Shown here piece by piece: positions 45,290-57,049 of a DNA stretch of 64,000 nt; position 1 is the stretch's first letter; every line of letters starts with the position of its first letter. The stretch spans positions 147,826,567-147,890,566 of the forward strand of contig NC_133650.1 in the NCBI RefSeq assembly GCF_009905375.1, read 5' to 3'. The notes below the pieces were generated by a model. That model saw nothing but the letters and a program-made list of their open reading frames with translations, did not search any database and was not told where the DNA came from. A program made the position numbers and the translations under genes. This DNA comes from Apium graveolens. Lineage: Eukaryota; Streptophyta; Magnoliopsida; Apiales; Apiaceae.

Positions 45290-45770
45290 GTACTCCTATA
45301 CAGAAATTCATGGACCTGTCTAAACAGAACTTATACTTTTATTCCCAACCACCACCTTGAGGAAACAATGCGGTAGGAAATCCTTTCATGGCCTTTAAGT
45401 CGCTAAGCTCTCAGAGTTCCAAGGAACAGGTTGACCCAGTCGAGGCAAGAGCCTGGCTAAAGGAAATATAGGAATCATTTGAGATTCTAAATGATTGACG
45501 AAACACAAAAGACTGTTTTTGTCACTTACCCTCCTAAGAGAGAGGCCACCCGTTGGTGAAAGGCCAAGAAAGGCACAGAGCTAGAGGTTATAATAAACTG
45601 ATTAAAGTTCAGACAATTGTTTTTGGGAAAGTACTTCCCAAGGTTATGGAGGTAGTGTAAAAGCTTTAGAGCCAGAACAAAAGCGGACGAGTATGATGAA
45701 TTATGAATCTAAGTTGTAAAAGTTATCAAGATTCGTTCTGAGGACACGAATCCAGAATGACGGGATGTTC
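45290..45770 (+). pseudogene. Gag relic of Del-like 1
   Basis: In broken frames one can read SEFQGTG, ARAWLKE-like, FEILN, REATRW, KAKKGTELE, LFLGKYFPRLW and TKADEYDEL. These are the motifs of the retrotransposon Gag core of plant chromoviruses in the right order. Stops and shifts are frequent. Confidence 0.75.
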
Positions 45771-47019
45771 GAAATCAATGCTTATGTTGTGTTGGTTCAT
45801 GTAATGGTTGTAATAGAACGAAAATAAAAGACTGAAAAGGGAAGGAGTATAAAGGGATATAAAGGAAATAGAGTTGAGAAGTGATAAGGGAGTTAGGTAT
45901 GGGAAACCCTAAGAAACCCTTGCAATAAATATAGAGAAGTGTGTCATCATCAGCGCGATGGTGACTGATCATGAGATAAATTCAAGGTTTGAAGGTGTAA
46001 GCGATACGTATAGTTAATTCCCTTGAAGTTGACAGTATTCGATGAAACTTTGAGATAGATCGATTGATTAATAAGGAAACACGGATGGACTGAGGAGACA
46101 AAAAAGTAAGAAATTAGGAAAATTGGATGAAGGAAGTGACCTTCAAGAATGTGAAGTGTAAGTAACGCATGTGAATTCATACCCAAAAGGGGGACGCCAG
46201 GAATAAAAGATATCCCAGCGTTGAGATGACTGCTGAGATAAATAAAAGAGGTAAATGAGTAGTTAGAACTAAAAGGTTCACGTTGAACACGACCAATATC
46301 TTCTAGAATATCCCTGTTATCATTACTGAATCAGGCAAGAAAAATAGATAACCGTTGTTATCTTTTGGAGGCCATATTGATTAATCTCATTTTGAATACA
46401 GATGTTATTGTGAAATTGGTATAGACCATCGAGGTGGGAATGATTGAATAAGACACCCTTATCAGGGATACATGACTTGATTTATCTACGGAAGTATGCA
46501 AGTACCTTTTTAAAAAGGTGGAATTAAGGATGGAACCTCGATAACTTGAGATGAACCATAGAGGAATGCATAAAGGTTGGCATTTCACCCTTAATAGGGA
46601 CATTATGAGTTTGGGTAATACGGAATGAAGGATTAAGGTAACAACAACCTTTAAGGATCAGTGGAGAAATTTTTCAGAAGTATTAGACAATGATTCTGGT
46701 ATTAGTAAATGGTATCTTGATATGCCCTGTGCCTAGGGTGTACCTGATGAAGGATTTAAGGATAACCTTAGAGGTTTTAAAAGGAGAAAGGTAATATTCA
46801 AAGTTTTCAAGAATAGAATTTTTTGATGAAGGAAATATGACATAATTATAATAATGCCAGGTGGGGCACGTGTTGAACCATAAGGAAGTATAGATCGACC
46901 CAATGAGGGTCGGGATTGGTGAAAACAGGAAGGACCCAAGATAAGAGACGTCCTAAGTATGATCGAGAGTCAGTCGTGACAATGTTCACATCTAAAGACT
47001 AAGGCAATGACTTATGGAA
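45771..47019 (+). other. unassigned interior of Del-like 1
   Basis: This is where protease and RT would be expected. No frame is open, and I see no catalytic motif I can defend. The stretch aligns with 55071-56289 of Del-like 2, where one frame (55420-55623) is open for 67 codons without a recognised family. Confidence 0.4.
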
Positions 47020-47200
47020 AAATGGTGAATTTTTTTTTCTTTCTCACCAGGACTTAAGAAAAGCATTTTCACATAAGCAGTGATTGAAATGAGGTAGAAA
47101 ATTTAGTTGGAGGTGGTTAAAATGACATTGATTGTAAGGAAATTTTACTATCAGAAAAGGCCAAAGAGGTGGCCGACACTTTAAGTGTAAGAGGACAATT
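47020..47200 (+). pseudogene. downstream RNase H relic of Del-like 1
   Basis: The nucleotide order corresponds to the segment from TDHKSLKYIF to [10 protein letters not shown] of chromovirus RNase H: AGGAAATTTTACTATCAGAA and AGGTGGCCGACACTTTAAG are readable. It is the second copy of a region already present at 44700-44830, in the normal place and more decayed. Confidence 0.65.
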
Positions 47201-47779
47201 ATAGGCGCTCGTGCTAGAGGAATACAGTAATGATGGTTAAAGCCGTGAAGGTGGTATTATGGTGTGAAATATTGACATTCCTTCTGATGATTGTGCGATA
47301 CTCAACCATAATAGTAGTTTGGTAAAGATTTAATTCACGTTATCGCTGTGAGCGGGCCACGTATCTTAGAAGGTCCTATCTTGAGATAAACCAGGACCAT
47401 GTTATGAAAGGACTAAATGAACCCTTGAGCTTCATGTCTCCCAATAAAGACATATGGTTAATAATGGTATTAACCTGCCATCGTTGCTTTGATTGAAATT
47501 CTTCTGCAATTTTATCTGCTTCATGTCATGAAAATACTTTCGGATCTGGAGTGTTCTTCATGAATTATGAATGGTGATTATGTTAACTCCTTAGAAGAAT
47601 TTGATACAACAGGTATGGACTCCGTATGGTTAGCTATTAAAATTCCAAGGAAATGAATGACGACAGTAGGTCAGTGGTGGACCCTAGTAATGCAGCAACG
47701 ATTCTTTGAATAATGAGCCGATTACAACCGTGAGAGTTGTAGTGTAATGGATGTTGAGATTGGGTACCACTAATCGGGT

Positions 47780-48780
47780 TGTGGTGATGTATAAGTTATC
47801 GTTAATAGACTAATTAGGTCGATTATTTACCTATTGAATACTTATTCCTTCTTATAAATAGAGAGTCATATTACTATACGAGGAAGGTTGCGGTGCAAGC
47901 ATAGAATTCTAGTAACGATGATGTCTAGAATGATATCCCATATTCGATTTTCGATGTCGAGGGAGTTTCAAAGGTGATTGTGTATAAGCTCGAGCAAGAG
48001 CATGGGTCCATAGAATGATGGACATAATATCAAAAATATTTAGGCATGTGAAATACGATGCTATAATACCTGATGTTGATATATATACGTATATGTCTTG
48101 TTCTCCTATAACAAACCTCTATAGTTCAGAGGTAGATTCCAAGCCAGATATTTTGTGGCAGTATATTTTATATATATACAATTCTCTTCAATTCATTCTT
48201 TTCTCCCCTTTTCATTTTGTATAAGCTGAGAAGAACAACCCTTCCAGAAGGGGAGGTATTGCCGAATGACTATCAATCTGTGTGATAGAAGCCTAGTAGG
48301 ATACCACATGTTGTTTAATTGCTTGTCAAGTACTAAAGGCTGGCAACCTTCTGTACTAACTATGCGATATAACAAGTGTTCATGATCATAGTGATCTCTC
48401 AATAAATTCTTTTACTTCTATATGAAGGACCAAGCTTTTGAAGATAGAAGCAGCTAGAAAGGAGTAGTACCAGTGCGAAGGTATTCCGAATCTAACACGT
48501 TCGTGATACTAAGATTGACGTGGTTATTAAAAGGTTATAGAACGCTAACGAGCAAAAGTGTAATCAGTATAAAATTTGATACAGAAGATAGTAACGATTA
48601 CAAACAAGAAAAGAGGGAGTATTGAGAAGCAAAAGCTATAGTGCTAGAAGCTATGATGAGAGTCTGTGCAATAGACTTGAAAGAATTTGGAATGATCACT
48701 TAGCACGTATCGAGTTTTCTTACGATAATAGATTGTATGTCAATATTGAGATATCGCCTTATGAGATCCTTGAGGGAAGA
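47780..48780 (+). pseudogene. integrase core relic of Del-like 1, cut by Del-like 2
   Basis: Traces of the core DRLTKSAHF motif (near 47807) and of the motif around the second Asp (near 47930) are followed by RVCAIDLKEFG and a segment ending at 48780. The reading continues after the inserted element at 63076, where CRSPLCWDE-like sequence follows. Frames are broken throughout. Confidence 0.7.
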
Positions 48781-51700
48781 TGTAATAACCCCAATTTTTG
48801 GAAAATTTTTGAAACCCTTATGAATAGTGTTTTTGCTGAATGAGAAAACTTTTCATGCCACACTAGGTAGGGGTTCTTTTATGGATATTCTGAGATTTTA
48901 TTGGCACTCTATATGGTATATAAGTGTATGTAAAGATCGTCAGAATCCAATTCCGAACACTTTGATTTTTCCCGGAAATCCACTAGATACGGAAAGAATT
49001 GAGTATAAGGTAACAGGATAACAAGGATTTAAATTAAAGGATTATAAGAGAGGATCATAAAAGAAATATAATATATTGAGAAAGGTTAAGGGAACCTAAG
49101 TAATAAGATCCCGGGTATGATCCCTCAAACGATAAACGAGAACGAAAGTTAAGCGAACCGTATAACAGATCAGTGGTCATTAGGAAAACAATTAGGAAGT
49201 TAATCAAAGGGATTAGAGAGGATGATGTCACCCAACCAATGAGAAGGGGACAAGGAAGGAAAGATGACATCATAGCATGACACAAGCATGACATAAGGAG
49301 GAAGGAGATGTGGATGGTTATTAACCACACAAAATCAAGGTTAAATTGGTAATTAACCAAAAACAAAACAAAACCAAATCAACCAAGCCAAATAATTCAT
49401 TCTTCATCAAAACAAAAAGAAACCAAGGCACTTCATCTTCTTCATGCTCTCAGCTTCTTTCTTAAAAAATGAAGATCCAAGCTCCACCACTTACTATTTA
49501 GCAAGGTATTTATCTAAGCTTCCCCATGGATAGTTACATACTTCCTATAAGTTTAAGCTTCTAATTCCAAGCTAATATTTTTCTATAAATCATGGAAGAA
49601 GATGGTGAATAGTGTTTTTCAAGAACTAAATTTTGTGTTCTTGAAGTTTTGTTTAGATTAAGCTTGGATAAGGACTTTAAGGGTGATTCCAAGCCATTCT
49701 CTTGATTCTCCACTCTCCAAGGAAGGTATAAACTACAAACCCTAGCTTTAGTTTTGAGTAATTAGGAATGAATATGTTTGATATAGTATATGTGAAGCAT
49801 GATGCTTGATTGTTTGAAGTTTGGTTGAGTTTGTAGAGATTAGTTGGTTTTGTGGTATTGTTGGAGTTGTAAATCTTGATAATTAGTTAAAGAACCTAAG
49901 TAAAGCTTTTAGTTCATGTGGGGAATAAGTATAAATGGTTAATGTGGATTTGTTGGGGCTGTTATGATGTGGTTTGGATGGATGTTGGTTGTATGATTGA
50001 TTTGGGGTTGAATTGTGGTTGGTTTTGAATGGTTTAAATTTGGGAAATCACGTAAACATAGCCGTCGTAACGTCCAATTTTCTTTAGACTGTTTTTGTGC
50101 ATAACATTAGGACCCGAGAACCCCCTGCTAGATTATGACCATTGCCATGTCTAGATAGCTCGTGTTACGAGCTTCCTTTTGATATGTAGTTCGTTCGATT
50201 CCGATGCACGGTTTAGGAGAAACGACCGTTTCAAGTAACGGCGTTTCGCGAACGAAACATTTCCCCTCGCCTTACTTTGAAACCTTGGTTAAGGACCTTA
50301 AATGACTAATTGGGGTAAGAAACATTTATGGTAAGTGTGTTAGGAAGTTGGTAAGACACTCGTGAAGGAATCGCCTTAAAACTCGTAAAGGTTAAATTAT
50401 TAAAAATGGTGGAGCCGAGGGTACTCGAGTGACTTAAGAGAATCAGTAAGCGCAAAACAAGCGTTAGAGTCTAAGTTAGTTAAAGTATAGATTTATAAGT
50501 GACTTTGGTTTAATTCCAACTTACTTGTTGTTTATAGGTTACCAGACTCGTCCCGAGCCTTTTATCACCCCAAGTCGCTCAGGCAAGTTTTCTACCCGTT
50601 ATAACTGTTGTTGTGATGTATATATGTATATGCATTATCTTGCGATAGATGCATGTTGGTTAATTAGCAAATGTTGCAATATATTGAAGCATGCTGCTAG
50701 GGTATATATATATGCATGCCTGTTTCGTATTCTTTCCATATATATCTGTTGATTCAGTTGATAATACCTATGCTAGAGAATAGCGGTAATTTGCATATAC
50801 CCTTAATATAGGGACCCAAAAGGTGAAAACATTTTCTAAAACCGGGAGTCGAGGATCCCGAGTAGATTTTGTATATATGTATATATATATACTTATATAT
50901 ATATGGTTATAGTTTTCAAAACTATTAATCGAATAAGGGTTATTCGATAACTTTATATTATTTATTGAATATTATTTCGAATATTTATTCGAGGGCTTAT
51001 GACTCCTTTATATTATTATTGAATATTACTTGGATATTCATTTGAGGATGTATGACTCCTTTATATTATTATTGAATATTACTTGGATATTTATTTGAAG
51101 ATGTATGACTCCTTTATATTATTATTGAATATTACTTGGATATTCATTTGAGCATGTATGACTCCTTTATATTATTATTGAATATTACTTGGATATTCAT
51201 TTGAGGATGTATGACTCCTTTATATTATTATTGAATATTACTTGGATATTCATTTGAGGATGTATGACTCCTTTATATTATTATTGAATATTACTTGGAT
51301 ATTCATTCGAGGATGTATGACTCCTTTATTTTATGAATATTATTTGTAGTATTCATTCGAGGTATTATGACTCCGCTTATTACTTAATAATATTCTTTAT
51401 TGTATTAAAGAATAAGGTGTCGATAATCAAACTTATTTTTGATTATTCAAGTAAAGATATTACTTTCGTATAAGTATATCTTTGATTATTTGCTATTCAT
51501 TTCAAGTATAAGTTTTCCAACTTCTACCTCAATTATTCTTTATGGGAATATTATTTAAATAATAATATTCAGATATTTCTTTCATATTGGGACTGATTTA
51601 TTTTATAAATCAGCATTACTCCAAACATTCTTAAAAATATTTTCGAGTCTTCAAAATGAATTTAAAAGGTAGAGCGGATCCCAAAACTTGTTTTAAAATT

Positions 51701-53138
51701 CAAGATCTTCCATTTTAAGGGGACTTGAATACTCGCTCAAAAAAATCTAAGGGATCCGGCTCTGTGGTGTATTTTATATTCGCAACAAGGTTGCAGTTTT
51801 GGTAAATGAATTGATTACTTACCCAACGTTCGGGAAGTAAGTCCATCTATTGAGTCGGCATAAGCAACATGGGCTCAGTGGGCGTCCATGATAGTGTAAG
51901 TGGCTCAGTGGGAGTCCATCAAATGCATAAGTGGCTGAGTGGCAGTCTAGCATAAGGTCCTATTGCGACCAGGGTGATGACCAGTGGGGAATTCGTCCAT
52001 CTACTAGTAGAAAAGGTTACTTATTGGTATCTTTGCCTGATCAGCAAGATATCTGGTTTATGCCAAAATTCTTTTCCTTTCCAAAATTCATTGGATGTTT
52101 CAAACTCTGTTCATACTTTACATGACAGTGGTTTTCAGGAAATGCATAAAGAAGATGTATATGTGGATATATATATATATCAGAACTTAATGAAGTATAT
52201 CATAACTTCATTTCCTTTAATAATATTTCAAAGATTTAATCTATTCAAATCTTGTCTTGTAGTCTCATCTATGTGATGAACTGTTGAAAGCTCATTATAA
52301 CTTGAACGGTGGTAGTTCAAGTAGTATTCGGAAAAGATATAAGCATATTGGAGTATCTTGTAACTTCATCTTTTAAACTTATATCTAGTTAATAATTGTC
52401 TTATGAATGACAAAGATTTTCAGAAAAACATTGAGACAAGGTTAGATATATGAGATCACCTTGCAACGATATTTTTATACAGTTATAAACTGGAACTTTG
52501 TGTATATTATACATGGAAGAGGACTTCCAAGATTTTGAATAGTATATATGTATATATACTGAATATTTTGCGACTTCATTGCATTAAGATATCAAACTTG
52601 GTTCATTTCTTTTGACCAAGACTTTCATGAGTACTATGAGAAGGCTCATATATTGTTAATCATTTTATACATATTATTTTGGTGGGCTTGCTGCTCACCC
52701 TTGCTTTCTTCTTTCATCACACAACAACAGATAGAAAAGATGAACATGACCAAGCTCCCGATTCGCAAGCGGATAGGAAGCATTCCGCAGTCTTTTGAAA
52801 GCGTTGATGTCGCCGTAGCTGAGGTAGGAGCTACCAATAGGCTAGGCTTTCAACTATTGATGAACCAGACTTATGTATATTTATGAATGGTAATAATGGC
52901 AAGAAATATGTAAATTTATTCAGAAAACCTTTTAAGGTGTATTGGCAGATAATTGTGGAATAAAATGACTTATGGTTATTTTTTTGATGTTCATCTCTGA
53001 GACTATAACGTGTGGTGTGTGTGTTTATTGTGGGGTCACAGTACAGAGTAGTTGAGTAATTATTAAGATTGGGTGTTATTAAGGGAAATGGAACTCGTGA
53101 CAACCCGGATCCCCGACCCCGGATCTGGGGGTGTTACA
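48781..53138 (+). repeat. 5' LTR of Del-like 2 (4358 bp)
   Basis: It starts TGTAATAACCCCAATTTTTGG and ends GGGGGTGTTACA. It is related to but distinct from the Del-like 1 LTR. It carries the 53-bp array (51001-51318) and the 31-bp triplet (51868-51960). Confidence 0.93.
51001..51318. repeat. six 53-bp tandem repeats in the Del-like 2 5' LTR
   Basis: Units begin GACTCCTTTATATTATTATT at 51001, 51054, 51107, 51160, 51213 and 51266; a diverged seventh follows. Repeats touch without spacers. Confidence 0.9.
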
Positions 53139-53142
53139 GAAG

Positions 53143-53154
53143 TGGTATCAGAGC
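53143..53154 (+). promoter_or_regulatory. primer-binding site of Del-like 2
   Basis: TGGTATCAGAGC lies 4 bp after the 5' LTR. Confidence 0.9.
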
Positions 53155-53589
53155 TAAGCGTTATAAACCTCAGAGATGATGTGACGTTAAGATAATAAGT
53201 TCACTAAGATAATAAGAACTCTTGCCAAGTTCCTAGTCGGGCTACCTAACGTAGTACTGACAGTTAAAACCCTTATGGGAACCCTTATAAATATCGTGAT
53301 AGAAGCGTAGTTCGTTATCGTATATGGTAGCAGGACTCCGAACCCTGAGGTTGAGGAACAACAACGCGATGATGTTTTATTACTTATTGGAGATCAGATT
53401 ATGGATTCGATAGAACGTCCTAACGCGGGATCGGATGATGTTCATGTTGAGGATGTTGTCCTAGAAGGGATAGTTGCTGAGGAGGATCCCATGGAGGATC
53501 CTGACAAGAATGAATAAAGGACCACTGATGAATTGATGACCATGGTTAGGTCGACTACCAGAGGTAGAATTGGTCGGTCACTATCGGAG

Positions 53590-54420
53590 GTTCGTTCAAG
53601 TTTGTAAAGATAGTAGCCCCCTTTAACGCGGCTTACTCGTAAGACTGAGAAGTTTGAATGGACGGAGAAATACAAGAATAACTTTCAAGAACTGAAGCAA
53701 AGATTGGTGACGGCCCCTATGATGGCATTGCCGGATGGAAAAGGAGATTTTGTGATCTGTAGTGACGCTTCGCATAAGGAATTAAGGTGCTTCTTATACA
53801 GCATATCAAGGTAATCGTGTACGCGTCAAGACAATTAAGGGAATATAAAATTCGATATCCCCACCCATGAGCTTGGGCTCGTGGCAATAGTTTTGCCCTA
53901 AAGATTTGAGGCACTACTTGTATGGAGAGAAGTGCGAGATTTACCTAAGCCATAAGTGCTCTAGTACATTTTCACGCAGAAAGAGCTCAACATGCGCCAA
54001 ATGAGGTGGTTAGAGCTAATCAAGGATTACGATTATGAGATTCTTTATCATTCGGGGAAAGCCAATGTGGTGGCTGATGCCCTTAGTAAAAAGGAGAGAC
54101 TCAAGATGATAATGTCTTTGAGAGAGTTTATAAGAGGTTTTGAAAAAATGGAAATAGAAGTGAAGGTAACCGGAGCCGGTACCGAAAAGCTATTTGAGAT
54201 TGCAATACAGCCCGAATTATTGGAAAAGAACAGATTGTGCCAAAAAAATGATGAATGAAGGCAGAGAGCTAACAAGTAGATAAGAGATTAATACCGAGAA
54301 AGATGATAAGGGAATAATGAGGTATTCCTACAGAATTTGGGTTCCAAATGTTCAAGAGCTTAAAGATGAGATCTTAGATGAAAGCTATTTTGAGGAATAA
54401 GATTTAGAGCAAACCCTGAA
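53590..54420 (+). pseudogene. upstream copy of RNase H and integrase N-terminus, before gag (Del-like 2)
   Basis: RNase H pieces corresponding to FEWTEKC and SRQLREYKIRYP are present in broken frames. The stretch 53992-54258 is open with [20 protein letters not shown] and [14 protein letters not shown], close to the family consensus. DDKGIMRYSYRIWVPNVQEL (about 54300-54360) is the segment before the integrase zinc finger. The zinc finger itself is missing; Gag sequence follows. This is the same misplaced block as in Del-like 1. Confidence 0.8.
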
Positions 54421-54589
54421 CGTGATAGTCAGGGAGGTCGCCATCAAGATAGATGGAACCCATAACATGATGAAGTGGAAAATGAGGATTTAAAATATGT
54501 AGGAGGACCCCGATTATGGGGAGGAGGAGGGAATGTTCAGACTAAGGAAACAGAAGTTGAGTAAAGAAAGGAGACCCGAGACGGTACTC

Positions 54590-55070
54590 CTATACGAAAA
54601 TTTATGGACCTGTCTAGACAGAACTTAGACTATTGTCCCCAACCACCACCCTGAGGAAACAATGCGATGAGAAATTATTTCAGGACCTTTAAGTCGCTAA
54701 GCCCTTAGAGTTCCAAGGAACAAGCTGTCCCAGTCGAGGCAAGAGCCTGGCTAAAGGAAATATAGGAATCATTTGAGAATCTAAATGATGGACGAATCAC
54801 AAAAGACTATTTTTGTCACTTACCCTCCTAAGAGAGAGACCACCCGCTGGTGAAAGACCAAGGAAGGCACGGAGCAAGAGATTATAATAAACTGATTTAA
54901 GTTCAGTCAATTATTTTCAGGAAAGTACTTCCCAAGGTTATAGAGATAGAGTAAAAGCTTTAGAACCAGAACAAAGGCAGACGAGTATGATGAATTATGA
55001 ATCTAAGTTATAAAAGTTGTCAAGATTCATTCTGAGGACACGAATCCAGAATGACGGGATGTTTGAAATC
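54590..55070 (+). pseudogene. Gag relic of Del-like 2
   Basis: It matches 45290-45770 in order: DESQKTIFVTYPPKRETTRW, KEGTEQE, FSGKYFPRL and TKADEYDEL are readable between stops. Confidence 0.75.
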
Positions 55071-56289
55071 GATGCTTATGTTGGGTTGGTTCATAAAATA
55101 ATGATAAGAGAAAGGAAAATAAAAAAAAACTGAAGTGGAAAGGAATATAAAGGCAATAGAGTTTGAGGAATGATAAGGGAGTTGGGTATGAGGAAACCCT
55201 AAAGACTCGTAGCAATAGAAATAGAGAAGTATGTAATCGTCAGGATGAGGGTGATTCACCATGAGTTAAAAAAATTGATGGTTGAAGGCATAAGAGATAC
55301 ATATATTTTATTCCCTGTAAGTTGGGAGGATCCGAGGAAACCTTGAGATAGTTCGAAGGATGAATAATAAAATGCGGATAGACTAAAGAGATAAGAAAGT
55401 AAGAAATTAGGAAAATTGGATGAAGGAAGTGACCTTCAAGAATGTGAAGTGTAAGACCGGTGGCTTGATACCCAGAAAGGGAGACGTCGGGTATGAAAGA
55501 TATCCCAACATTGAGATGACTGTTGAAATAAACAACAAAAGTAAATACGGAATTATTAAGAAGAAGTTCACGTTGAACACGACCAATATCTTCCAGGACA
55601 TCCTTGTTATCGTTACCAAATGAGGCAAGAAAAGCGGATAACCATTGTTATCTTTTGGAGGCCATATTGATTGACCTCATTTTGAATACAGATGTTATTG
55701 TGAAATTACGTATAGACTATCGAGGTGGGAATGATGAATAAGATAATCTATCAAGGATATATGACTTGATTTATCCATGAAAGGATGCAAGTATTTTTTT
55801 TAAAGGTGGAATTAAGGATATAACTTCGATAACTTGAGATGAATCCTAGAGGAATGCATAAAGGTTGGCATCCACCCTTAATAGGGATAGCATGAGTTTT
55901 GACAAGTATGAATTGGAAAGGATTAAGGTAACAACAACCTTTAAAGATCAGTAAAGAAATTTTTCAGAAGTACATAGACAATGGTTCTAGTATTAGTAAA
56001 TGGTATTTTGATATGCCCTGTATCTAGGGGATACAGGAGGAACGATTTAAAGATAACCTTAGAGGTTTTACAAGGAGAAAGGTAATATTCAAAATTCTCA
56101 AGAATAGAAATGATAATAAAGGAAATATGACGTAATTATAATGATGCCAAGTGGGGCACGTGTTAAACCACGAGAAAGTATAGATTGAACCCAACGAAGG
56201 TCAAGAATGGTGAAAATAAGAAGGACCCAAGATAAGAGACGTCCTAAGTATGATCGAGAGTCATTCGTGACAATGATTAACCTCTAAAA
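55071..56289 (+). other. unassigned interior of Del-like 2
   Basis: This is the expected place of protease and RT. One frame (55420-55623) is open with VTFKNVKCKTGGLIPRKGD, conserved in position with Del-like 1 but not recognised. No RT catalytic box could be found. Confidence 0.4.
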
Positions 56290-56490
56290 ACTGAGGCAAT
56301 AACTTATGGAAAAATGGTGATTTTTTTTTTACTCATCAGATTTTAAGGAAAACATCTTCACACAAGCAGTGATGGGAAATGAGGTAGAAAATTTAGTGAA
56401 TGTGGTTAAGATGACATTGATTGTAAGGAAATTTTACTATCAGGAAAGGCCAAAGAGGTGGCCGACACTTTAAATGTAAGAGAATAATTA
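56290..56490 (+). pseudogene. downstream RNase H relic of Del-like 2
   Basis: Nucleotide-level match to the RNase H end: a stretch equivalent to TDHKSLKYIFTQK, then GGAAATTTTACTATCAGGAA and GTGGCCGACACTTTAAATG (the [10 protein letters not shown] region). It is the second RNase H end in this element and more decayed than the one at 53992-54110. Confidence 0.65.
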
Positions 56491-57049
56491 TAGGCGCTCG
56501 TGCGAGAGGAATACAGTGATGATGGTTGAAGCCGGGAAGGTTGTATTACGGTTCGGAAGATTGACATTCCTTCTGATGACTGTGCAATACTCAACCGTAA
56601 TAGTAGTTGGGTAAAGGTTTAATTCGTGTAATCGCCATGAGCGGGCTATCTATCTTAGAAGGTACTATCTTGAGATAAGCCAGGACCATGTTTCAAGAAG
56701 GACTAAACGAACCTTTAAGTTAAGTCTTCTATTGAAGGCATATGATTAAGAAGGGTATTAACCTGCTATCGTTGCTTTGATTGAAACTCTTCTGCAATTT
56801 TATCTGCTTCATGTCATGAATGTACGCCAGGATCTGGAGTTTTCTTCATGAATTATGAATGGTGATTATGTTAACTCCTTAGAAGAATTCGATAAGGTAG
56901 GTATGGACTCCGTATGGTTAGATATTAAGATTTTATGGAAAGTGAATGACGGCAGTAGGTCAGTGGTGGACCATAGTAATGCAGCAATGATTCTGCGAGT
57001 AATGAGCTGGTTACAACCGTGAGAGTTGTATTGGAATGGATGTTGAGAT

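Noticed and set aside
49055..49366. 103-codon minus-strand frame with hydrophobic stretches, repeated at 58977-59288
   Set aside because: Same position in both LTRs of Del-like 2, antisense to an AG-rich leader; the hydrophobic character comes from base composition.
51001..51318. CRISPR-like array
   Set aside because: The units are contiguous 53-bp tandem repeats without spacers, inside an LTR of a plant element.
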